Assembly: GCF_001949145.1 (NCBI RefSeq)
Contig: NW_019091359.1
Location: forward strand, 2,288,158-2,352,157
Length of the DNA: 64,000 nt
From: Acanthaster planci
Taxonomy: Eukaryota > Echinodermata > Asteroidea > Valvatida > Acanthasteridae
Reading direction: 5' to 3'
The notes under the pieces were generated by a model, which searched no databases, was not told where the DNA came from, and saw nothing but the letters and a program-made list of their open reading frames with translations. Below are positions 54,101 to 64,000 of the stretch, one piece after another. Numbering within the stretch: position 1 is the first letter of the stretch; every line of letters begins with the position of its first letter. The position numbers and the translations under genes were made by a program.

Positions 54101-57100
54101 AAATATGTGCTAAATTAACATGAGTTCAATGGAGCAAACATTCATGAAGCAAATAATTCAGCTGAACCAGACAAAAGGGGCATTTTCTGGGCAACGCAGG
54201 ATATGCCAATCTTATCATACAGAGGCATAATAAGCTATTAAGGAAACACCTTTGCAAAGCAAAAATTGCCAGCTTGTATAAAATGAATCTCTGTATCCTA
54301 CACGTATTACTAGGACCAAGGAGTGTGCAACCAACCCCATAGTTCCAGGAGTACCCTGCACGTACATGTACATGTACGCTTATATGTGTGCACACGCACT
54401 ACCCCCAGAACTGTGGGGTCCAACGTGGCAGGGCGGACGTCGGACCCCACAATTCTGGGGGTACACACACACTGTACCGGGTAGATGTTTGTGGAGAACA
54501 TAGGCACTGCTGTTACCTGTGAGCGTTTAATGCTTACAAAAGGACCACAGGTGTAGTGGGTTTGTACATAATAAAATGGTCAATTTGCATAAACTGCACA
54601 TGGTGTTTTCCCTTGCACTGAAACTGAAAGTGCGCATTACCATACAGAAAACAGGCAGGACAAAAAATACATTGGTCACAGTTGTGGAAAATTGTGGCAA
54701 GAAATGGTTGAATTTTGTGTTTTACATTGTGTTAATTGCAATACTAAATGTTTTATTTTCCTTGTGTGAATTCAGGTTTTTTTCATTTGTACAGTGATGG
54801 CTTGCGCTCTGTGCCCAGTTTAAATAGCTCATCACCAGGCATGTTATCATCATTACCATCATCATTAGCTATCACACATTGAATATTCATGAGTGGAGTA
54901 CATTACAGTAGTTAGAATAATTTCATAAGATGACAATGGAATGGATGTTTTTATCTGTTGTTTAATTGATTTTGTTTCCATTGCATGAATTTATTTATGT
55001 ACATGCACACAAAGCCTGAATATAACCTATGTGGTTGGCAAGTCCAGAATTTGTGTGTGATGTTACATGTGAATTCTGTTTACCATAATGATTGTGCCGA
55101 TTAATGCAATTATTTGAATAATCGACATTCAATCAATTATCAAAACTTGAATATTTGTGTTCAGAATTTGGGATGTGAAAATCAAAGAAATAAAGGGAAA
55201 GCTTGAATTATTTTGTTACACCTTGGCATTCTAAGGGGATATTCTAAGGTGTTACAAATAAACTGAAAGGCAGCTGAATGCGCAAGCCAAACAAAAAGGC
55301 CTGAAATTATTTTTCTCTGAGTTTTTCTGTCTTTTACTTTTTCTAAATATTTTAGTTTCTGTGTATGTGGGAATTCGGTACAAGTAAGTGATCAAATGGC
55401 AAGTTGAATATTTAAATTAAATTCCATCTGACCCAGCCTTATTGGGACTTCTGCTCTGTATGAATTAGAAAATTTGTTGCATTGCTGGTCAGGGTGAGCT
55501 GTGTGTTGACACAGTAATTCAATAATAATTGATCGAAGACCCACTAGAAAATTTGAAGCATTGCATAATGGCCCTCTTTTGTCAAGAAAGGGTTTTCCTA
55601 CCGTAGTAGAATTCTGTGCCAGGATATTCAATTAATATCCAGCTCTCACAAAGCTTGCATTCAAGGCTCGTACAAACATATTGCTGCTATCGGTCATCAA
55701 ACGCTCCATCCATCCTTCTGCAAATTCTGCTTCGCCAATCAGCTTTACTGTTAGTATGTGTAGTCGGAACATGTTGAATGTCTTTTATTGTCAGACTGAG
55801 GGACATGTGCAACCTTGAATGCTTTAAAAGTTTCCTTTGTCCATCTTCATTCGTTCCTTACAGTGCTCTTAAATTGTATGATGTCATGTTGAAGAACATG
55901 AATCCTTGGGACTGGCGCAGAACGAGGCCTGCTTTTGGTACACAGTGCTCCTTCCGTCATTTCAGTGTTGCTCATCATGTACAAACTACATGCTTCCCTA
56001 GTGCATGCTTTCATCATTTTGTGCTGCAAACTGACCATGTGCTGTGTGAATGTATTGCCAAACTTCAGGTGTAACGATACCACTTCTCCATAACACTCAA
56101 ACCACAGTATATGCACCAAAGTACAATGTAGTGCACATTGTCTGACAAGCAATTCAACCCCAAAATTTACTTACTCTATTTTCTCAAAATTCTTGCATAT
56201 AATCAAAAAGTTATCAACAAAAAATGAAAGAGAAAGTAATATGTGATACTTTTACCTTTTATTTGCTCTTTCATTTCTGAAATATTTTTTGAGAATTACG
56301 GATAATACTGAAGTCTGTAATAGAGTGACCAGTGGTCACTTATGTGTGGAATTGGCTCAGAAATGTTGTCCAGTCCATCGCAAGTAACCAGACTAGAGCT
56401 GTTCAATTGAACTGTGACAAAAGTATTCCTTTGTTCTCCCTGTTTTTTGTGGGTCACCAAGAGATTTCCTAAGCAAGGAGTAAGGAAGCCCTATAAAGGC
56501 ATCATCCAAATACGGTTTCCCTTCAGAGCCCAATTTCACTAAGCTGTTATTGAGCAGGGAATACTGCTTCACACGTTGACTGCTGTGCATAAGTTTATAG
56601 GGAGTTCCCATTTGCCAAGCATTGTACATGCTTACGTGCATACCTATTCAGGTATCTGTTTGAACAAGAGAATTCTGCAGATACTGTACGTTGTGTTCTT
56701 CGATGGTGCCAGTGTATTCAATTTACATTACAGAAGCCTTTCATTTCCTACGAGTATTCTCAAAGTGGCAGAATCTGGTACACCTGTTACACACTACGAG
56801 TGTTAAAATGGCTGGAAACCAGTCTCAAAAACTACAGATTGCATAACAGTTTGCCTGGTGTCCAGTTTTTCCTTAGAAAGTACATTTGCTAATTTGGTAC
56901 TGTTAAGCTTTGTGAAATCAGAGACAGTGGTTGAGCACTGATTCTTACATGTACATGTAGTACAGTGGTGAGAAGACATTAACCAAATGTCAAGTTGATA
57001 CTCAGTTGTTCAGAAAAAAGGGCTGTGTTTTAGAGTTGTTTCCATTTTGTATGCATCTATTAACCTGTCTTCTCTTAAATTCAGGGGTGAGATTTCTCAG

Positions 57101-60100
57101 CTTTTTAGCTGATTTCAGCTTTTTTGGTTTTGGATTTCAGCTTTTCCTCACTGGCTGTGTACAAAAGTACACATGTATAAGAGATTTTCACAGTTTAGCT
57201 ACTTCATGCCTTTTTTTCAGCTGTTTTCAGCTATTTTTATCATTGGTCAATCTTACCCCTGTAAAACAAAGTAAAAAAAGTAAGCCTCTTACATGTAAAT
57301 TACAACTTTGGTGTGCACATGTGTACATGTGTACATTTACTGTTGTACTTAAAGTTACAGCGTAGAACTGTAACATACATGTACATGTACTTAGTACTAC
57401 ATGTACAAGTACATTATGGCTAATATCCCGTACATTGAACCCGATCTGCACACTTGTACATGTATCGTTACACCCTTTCCTCATATGCGAATGTTCCTTT
57501 ATTACCATTCATTTGACATGGCTTGGAGCTTGTAGCTGAATTGCTTAGTATATTATAACATCACTAATCTTCACTCTGATACAGTTGATTGTATTTTAGT
57601 GGTTTTTGTGGTTTTTTTTTTTCAATGACTTTTGGAGACTTAGCAGGAGAACTGCCAGTCCATCACACTCATGAACAGGTTCAAGATAAAACAGCCAAAC
57701 CAGGTGAATTATTGTACAATGTTTGCACCATTGTCAAGCCATGTTTCATATCAAAAACCCTAAATTACATGTAGAAAGCTAGAAAGCTTTTGCTGAGTTC
57801 ACTTGAACTTTTGAAAGTGGTGAGAGTGCGTCTTTTATCATTTTAGAATCTTCACTTTCTTCACCAGGAAATCGTTCTCAATGAAAACCTTTTAAATGTT
57901 CATTTTCATGCTGTGACCATAGTATCATCAAGTTGGCTTCCTGCATTGAAGTTGGAAGGAACAGGATTAGACAGTCACCTCGTGTGCCATGTAGCAATTG
58001 TGTACATTTTTCTTCATCCTTTCCGTTTTTCCTCTACAAATTATTCTATATCCAAACACATTACTTGACTTCCACCCTTACAAGTAATCAAAACTTATTT
58101 AACCATTTTTTGTTGCAACAAACCCTGTTTGAAAACAATGTTGTGAAAATGTGCATATGTGCATGATATTTAATTGCTGAATATCGATGTCATCCTTTTA
58201 AATTAAACATTTCTAAAATAAGTGTAAACATTCATGAAAGACACTTTTCATAGGCTGATACTGTAGCCACAGCTTTGATAGGACTTCAGTAAAGTGCACT
58301 ATTGTTTCAGCTGACACAAATCTCCCAGATGTTTTTGGTATACAGACATGTATTCATGGTGTGTATTCTGCACCCAGCAATGAATGAATGCTGACAATAT
58401 TTAGCGATGACTAATTAAACACCATCTGTGTAGTCTGTTGGAATCATTTCAAATGCTCATGTACATGTAGGCCTTTGACTCTTACAATGGTTCTTGTCAT
58501 TGGCGAAGACTGAAGAAGTGGGTTTCCAGTGAGCAAGAGCTTGGTTTCATGTCAAGCAGCGTCAGATTCCGTCTGTAATGCCGCATGCCTCTCAGCTTTT
58601 CAGTGTCAACGGTATGGTAGTGCATGTTGCATTGCTTGGGTAGTGCTGCCTGTTGATTTGTGGAATCTATTCTGCAGTGCCACATATTGTGTTCTACTCA
58701 TTATTGCAAGGGCCACTGCTGGACCTCTGCAGCTGTGAAAGCAGGAGAGAGATTGAGGACGCATGAGTTAAACTGCCTGACTGCTGCAGTTGGGTCCATC
58801 ACAAGTCCCTGTGCATGTATGTACATGTATGTTGCTAATAACTCATTCGGTCTTCAGCCAAAGTCACAAGCTTTTCAAATGGACTGTGAAAAGAGCATTC
58901 CCGTAGAATATTTCACCTTGTTACTTATGATTGGTCTTGTGAATGGATTTGTGAAGGGACTTGTGATGCCCCAGCTACAACACTGGCCCTCAGATGCGCT
59001 CCCCTGAAAAGATGTTCCATGTTTGTGCACATTCAGATGAAAACTGGTTCTGTGCACTGTGTGCTGTGCAGTACCCTTACCTCCACAAGGCGATACCTAT
59101 TTGCCACTTACCATCTTGTTCTCACGATGAGATCATGCCGTGCTAGTACATGTATGTACATGTATCATGTATTGGGCAAATGCTGAGCCCACAGCGCCCT
59201 CCCTCTGTTGGTCCTGCTTGTTGATGCATGCATGCAAGTTGCTTTGCATATTTGGAGGTCTGTCCTCCTCCTGGGGTACATGTACCCAGGCTGTAAAAAC
59301 TATGTACAGCATTAGATGCACAACCAGCGTTTGAGCTGAATGCTGTACTGTGTGTAGTAATTGATGGGGGGGGAGCCAAAAAATGGGGAAAACGGTGCTG
59401 ATCTATGTAAAAGCTGAAAAACCTCCCTTTTGCATCAGGTTACTTCACACAGAAGTGCATGTGCAATTGTACATGTTTAAATGTTAAGCACATGGAGCAC
59501 ATGGGTGAACTTGTTTTGAGAGGAAAGATCACTGCCTGCAGGTATGGACAGGAAGCTTTCCCATGACAGTTTTGACTCATGGATCCAGTCTGGCTGCCGT
59601 GGTTTTTTCCAATGTCAGAGAGTACAGAGCACACATACATGTACATGTACCATGCCTCAGAGTACACCATAGTGCTATATTTAACTTGAAAGTGCATGAA
59701 ACATCTGCAGTTTGTGGGTTTTTTTTGTGTTTTGTTTGTTTTTCTCTGTTCACCGCAGTATACATGTTTCTTTGTTCTGCACTAACTTTAGATACCTAGT
59801 GTGGACTTGTGAACAAAAGATGTCCACACAATGCAGGAAGGGAAGATGTGCTATGGACTTACCCATATCCCTGGGACCTTTCCCCTTCTCTGATATAAAA
59901 ATTTAGAGATGTATTTTGGGGTGAGGGCCGTCTGTTGTACCACTGTCATGAGTTACATGTAGTCAGTTTTGTGAGCCTCAACCATTATCCAGGACTGTAT
60001 CTGTAACCGTTACTATGTATATGAACTTGTATGCTAAATTTGCAGAATTGTTCAATCAAACCGAGAGAATTTAGCCGAGGCAAAGTTTACTCAGTCCTGT

Positions 60101-62265
60101 CAATATATTTCATCTATTCACTGGCCGCCCCTACATATTTAGCACTAAAGTTGCCCTTGGGTACAGTAAATCAAGCATGCATTTAAAATTTGGCCGTGTA
60201 TTTACATCTTTGTCTTGATTTGAAAAGCAAGTTTTTCAGATTTTTTGCATTTGCATTTAGGGGTCCAAAATTACATGTACCTGCAGTGTGTTGAAAAGGT
60301 GCACACAGCCACTTTGAACTCTGGCAAAAGTTATAGTGTACATGTACATGTATCTTTTCTGCTAATTTTAGTCTTTCCATTAACCCTAACAGCCCTAAAC
60401 ACTACATAGTACTAGTAAAATATGGCATACAGTGCTGTCTCTTGTCGGAGGACATGACCTTATTGTTCTCTGAAGCCATAAAATACAATAGATAAGACAA
60501 TGTACCATTTCAGTGCTTTGGTGCAGTATGAATGCATGACTTTATTGTTCTCTGTACGAGTAACAATGGAACTAACCTAGCTAGAAGTAGTAATTTGTAG
60601 TGCTAGGTCCTTCAGGCTCAGACTACTACTTAGTATTTTGTAGTGCCGACTACTGCAAGCCAAATTTCATGCAGAACTGTTAGGGTTAAAACTGTTTATT
60701 GCCATGGAGTCTAGTACAGATATGGCTTTACATTTTCGGTCGCATTACTCCACAGGTGCAGCCACCCAGGTGAACCTCAAGTATGTCAGCTTGGTGTTGC
60801 TGGTCCTACAGAATGCAGCCCTTATCCTCACCATGCGCTACACGCGCAACCAGCCTGGCGACATGTACTTCTCCACGTCAGCTGTCTGCGTGACAGAGGT
60901 CCTCAAGATGACCACCTGTGTCTTCATTCTCCTCTACCAGCACAAAGGCAACGCAGTGGAGTTGAGCAAGATCTTGTGGAGCACCATTGTGCTTCAGCCC
61001 CTCGACACCCTCAAGGTGTCCGTCCCCGCTTTCATCTACACGATGCAGAACAACTTGATGTTCATAGGAGTTTCCAACCTAAGCGCAGCTACTTTTCAGG
61101 TATCTGAACTGATTGAGTTCTGTAGTCTACGTATTGTTGTGATCAGAACCTTAAATACACGTAAGCGTATTAAACATGTAATGCTGTTTTTACAAACATG
61201 CAAACCAGGCAGGTTCATTACATGCATGACAGCGTATGTAATGAAGCCAGATTTAGGGTAAACCAATGTTTTGTCTGCCTGAATTGCAGACAAACACAAT
61301 GGGCTGTGATGGATCAGCTGACTTTTCTTGGAATGCACACACGTACATTTGTATGAGGGATATTTGTGTGCTCTCAAAGAATCACGATGTTGATTATTTT
61401 GAATTTGCACGTAGCGATACTTGTACTGTGTAAAGTCCGTTGTTGGTCAGTCTGGAGTTCTTTTTATCTACATAACTTGTGCAAGTTCTTAATTGCTTGT
61501 GAAAGTTATTTGGATCAAAATCAGGTATTCAGGCTCTGTATCATTCAAGTTAATACAGAAATGATGTACATGTACCTTTGATTGGTCTCTAAACAGGTGA
61601 GCTACCAGCTGAAGATTCTCACCACAGCTCTATTTAGTGTCGTCATGTTGCGTAAAAGCCTGTCAGCAATCCAGTGGGTGGCCCTTGTCCTTCTCTTTGC
61701 CGGCGTAGCCATAGTCCAGGTTCAGCCAACAGATCCCTCAAAGAGAGCCGCCGAGGTCACCCACACCCAGCAGAACCCCTTGCACGGCCTACTGGCTGTC
61801 GTCGTCGCCTGCTGCTTCTCGGGTTTCGCCGGCGTCTACTTCGAGAAGATCCTGAAGGGTTCCAAGACCTCCCTCTGGATCCGCAACATCCAACTGGGGC
61901 TCTTCGGAGCCATTATCGGGCTGGTGGGGATGATCCTTAAGGACGGAGCGGCAATCATGGAGAAGGGCATGTTCTTCGGCTACACCAACTACGTGTGGTC
62001 GGTCATCTTCCTGCAGGCCTTTGGTGGCCTGACAGTGGCAGTGGTGGTCAAGTATGCCGATAACATCCTCAAGGGCTTTGCCACTTCGGTCAGTATCATA
62101 GTCTCCACGGTGGCAGCGGTTTATTTGTTCCATTTTCAGGTCAACGTTCAGTTCTGCATTGGTGCCGGCTTGGTCATCGGGGCCATCTTCTTCTATGGTC
62201 GGCCCAAACCACCAGAGAAAGCACCAACTCAAGAACAGCCTCCAAACGATGCATTGGGCAAGTGA
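50718..62265 (+). CDS. SLC35A2: UDP-galactose translocator-like nucleotide-sugar transporter
   Basis: Exon 1 is 50718-50820 (or its duplicate 51687-51789), exon 2 60756-61099, exon 3 61597-62265. Exon 1 ends one base into a Gly codon and the acceptor ACTCCACAG at 60747-60755 completes it, giving ..[20 protein letters not shown] and 371 residues. Diagnostic blocks: [90 protein letters not shown] and [20 protein letters not shown]. About ten hydrophobic segments are seen. QNA-x-LIL and PGD favour SLC35A2 over SLC35A3. Known role: Golgi/ER antiporter importing UDP-sugar. A shorter model starts at an in-frame ATG at 60704 with a strong GCCATGG context (354 aa). The C-terminal tail ends PPNDALGK. 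The exon 1 link is inferred from phase only; exons 2-3 are secure. Confidence 0.88.
51188..52161. repeat. Duplicated block, copy 2
   Basis: Direct repeat of 50207-51186. It carries the second copy of SLC35A2 exon 1 (51687-51789), with identical translation. Confidence 0.93.
52600..53470. mobile_element. Nested inverted-repeat element, ~870 bp
   Basis: GCTGCCCAGTTGGAGTACCA with AGATGAAACC and flanking CTTTACTGCACTCC (52680-52765) is inverted at 53335-53450. An inner pair, CTGTGGTCAGGGAACAACAC (53080) and GTGGTTCCCTGACCACAG (53320), is also inverted. Coding capacity is lacking; it looks like a decayed DNA transposon or composite foldback. Confidence 0.65.
53551..53798. mobile_element. Foldback element, ~248 bp
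   Basis: GGGTAGCAACCACACCGCGC, then CAATGAAAACAACTG, near 53597-53632 is inverted as CAGTTGTTTTCACTGGCGCG, then GTGTGGTTGCTACCC, near 53728-53762. The outer ends GGGGCGGACATTCA / GGATGCCCGCCCC also pair. Confidence 0.75.
53945..54070. repeat. Dispersed repeat family A, inverted copy
   Basis: GGTTTGTGCACAGGGTGTC is the reverse complement of the start of the 785 copy, and TTAGAAAACACTTTTTTCAG resembles the others. Confidence 0.45.
54399..54463. repeat. Palindromic element, CCCCAGAACTGTGGGG family
   Basis: TACCCCCAGAACTGTGGGGT then CC..ACG and CGTCGGACCCCACAATTCTG then GGGGTA are inverted arms with a very short loop, making it the most compact copy (65 bp). Confidence 0.8.
60385..60690. repeat. 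Dispersed repeat family B, copy 2, just upstream of SLC35A2 exon 2
   Basis: Reverse complement of 13935-14225, with GACTTTATTGTTCTCTG twice, TGTAGTGCTAGGTCCTTCA and GGCTCAGACTACTACTTAGT. It ends about 65 bp before the exon 2 acceptor. Confidence 0.75.
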
Positions 62266-64000
62266 AAAGTTACTCTGCCCAACACATTTGAACGAATTTG
62301 AATTTTTTTGTAAACATTAGATATAGTAGAATACCAAACTAACTGAAGAGAATGGTGCAATGGTCACCTCTTGAAGAGCAGGTTTCCCCCTTACCTCCTC
62401 ATAATTGAGAGGGGAAGGAAGGGTGGGGTCTGCCCCTTTCTCCCCTCCCCCCCCCCATTTTGACTGTCCCATGCTCAGTCTTTTTCAAACTTGGCATGCA
62501 TGTAAAGACATTCATCGCAAGTAAAGTTTCCTGTGAAGGCTCAATTCAGTCACGCACAGAGTTTTGTTTGTTAACCCTCCTATGCTGAAGTCACTCTTTG
62601 GGTCACTTGGTAAACACCTCAAAGAAGCACAGCTGTGTTGTGTTGTGCACTGCACCAACATGCAAGAGAGTGACCTTGGGCACTCGTGCATATTTGTGCT
62701 GTAAAACCAAAGGAGGGTTAATGTCGTTGATATCGGTCGTTCAGGGCCTCCTGCATATCAGCCTTTCGCATTGAGCATGTCTGAGAGGAAAGTTGTTGGC
62801 GGACCCGTCACAAAAAATGGGCACTCTACAGAACAAAGTAACTCCTGACATGCCTGAAGGTGCAGATTTTGAAGAAAACGTTGAAGGGGGGGCCAGATTT
62901 TTCACCCCCGGCTCATGAGGGGTTAAAAAGCATTAGGTTACCAGTCAGACAGTCAGCGATTTGCTTTCGGTGCAATGTAAAGACAACTTTATGACAAAAA
63001 ACCTATCTACTGTCCCTACTCTTCCCCCGCCCCCCCCCCAGCTGCCCCACTCAAGACATCGGGATTGTCACTTTTGAAAACGGCAAATTGCCACCCCTAG
63101 GGAAACCTATCCATATATTATGCTACTGGTAACAATGTCAAAAGCGACCACAAAACCTCATCTTAAGGCTTGAAAATTGTGACCAAACTACATCCTTGGG
63201 GGAGGACAATTCACAGGTGCATAAATTGTCTATAAATGTACCTTGGAACAACACACGTAATAGTTTGAGGGCACAAGCGCACAGGTGCAAGCAAATACAA
63301 AACTGCTTGTGGAAAGTCTATTGTTAAGATTTAGGGCATGGTACCGATAGTTAATGACAGCCCCTGGCTCTAAATGTGTAGGAGAAGGGGTTAGGACCCA
63401 GACTGTTGTGAATGAACTAGTTCGGGATTCCAACAGCGCATGCCCAAAATGAAGCCCCTCTAAGGTCTGCCCTTTCACTGGGGCCCCACGTGGACTCAAG
63501 CATGTTATTTGTTTCCAAATGACCTTGCTTTTATGAAATACCAAACTGGCTCATTGGGAGCCAGATAGAAAAATCTATCCAGTGTGCTCTGTCTTGCAGA
63601 GCACATTGGATGGATTAAGAGCCTGTATGTTCATGTATGTGTATTTTCACTCTTTGGCATATGTGACCCACTCTGTGAAAGTGAGTCTTAAGTTGCCAGA
63701 GCCACTTTTTGAATTTTCATTTGTATTGGAAAGAGCAAATTGAGTTTTTTGTTTTGATGCATCACTCAGTTTGGCATCCTGATGAAAGTGGATACTCCAT
63801 GGTGACAAATGCTTTGGGTTCCTATTGATTTACACTGTGCAAAATTATTCTAAAACACTTTTTACTCCAAAGTACAGGTAGCTCTGTTGACTTAAGACTT
63901 ATTTTCGCAGAGTGGGTCATATATGCCTGTACATTGGCCAGAGTTGAAGCTGTTAAGTAGAAAATGTAATATTGTATCCTTTTTGTTCTACTAACAGTGA
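62266..64000. other. SLC35A2 3' UTR and downstream sequence
   Basis: C-rich runs at about 62445-62457 and 63030-63040; no canonical AATAAA was noticed and no further exon supported to the window edge. Confidence 0.5.

Larger units (their letters stand above)
52162..60755. other. Large SLC35A2 intron 1 (~9 kb) rich in repeats
   Basis: No convincing exon on either strand. It contains nested inverted repeats (52600-53470), foldback 53551-53798, a family A copy (53945-54070), a palindrome at 54399-54463, many ACATGTACATGT motifs (54361, 56946, 57375, 58815, 59636, 60338) and a family B copy (60385-60690). Confidence 0.6.

Overview
The window is a draft-quality stretch of an animal nuclear genome. 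Genes are split by many short GT-AG introns, there are two N gaps (19219-19987, 38668-39089) and one single-N join at 51187, and most non-coding DNA is AT-rich and full of short foldback repeats. Every gene I recognise has its closest remembered relative in animals, and the palindrome built on ACATGTACATGT recurs throughout. Together with high apparent polymorphism this suggests a marine invertebrate, probably a deuterostome such as an echinoderm or lancelet. That placement is an inference; I cannot name the species.

Layout, left to right. (-) Tafazzin, exons 1-2 only (1050-1418, rest off the left edge). (-) TRMT10C, a single coding exon (4240-5646). (+) TXNL4B, 3 exons (8629-10194). (-) ZCRB1, 7 exons (11564-16350). 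(-) RTCB, 12 exons (18408-26793), including one U12-type AT-AC intron. A 29-bp minisatellite (27353-27948) lies in the divergent spacer. (+) SMIM4/UQCC5 (29178-29941) and (+) UQCC6/BRAWNIN (30207-30858) follow as a tight tandem. (-) CENPK, 8 coding exons (32278-37873). A repeat-rich 10 kb holds two weak candidate first exons (42769, 44388). (-) CHCHD4/MIA40, 3 exons (45116-48373). (+) SLC35A2-like sugar-nucleotide transporter: its first exon is present twice (50718 and 51687) because of a ~975-bp duplication at a single-N join, and its body is at 60756-62265. All exon junctions were placed by hand from splice sites and codon phase, and in each complete gene model every phase closes. The weakest junction is the SLC35A2 exon 1 to exon 2 link.

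Functionally the window is rich in two themes. Mitochondrial: tafazzin (cardiolipin remodelling), TRMT10C (mitochondrial RNase P/tRNA methylation), SMIM4 and UQCC6 (cytochrome b / complex III assembly) and CHCHD4 (intermembrane-space import). RNA processing: TRMT10C, TXNL4B, ZCRB1 (minor-spliceosome U11/U12 protein) and RTCB (tRNA ligase). The two most interesting observations are these. First, two microproteins known from vertebrates to work in the same complex III assembly module are adjacent, same-strand genes 265 bp apart with no polyadenylation signal seen between them. Second, a textbook AT-AC U12 intron lies in RTCB, directly next to a gene for a U12-spliceosome protein.
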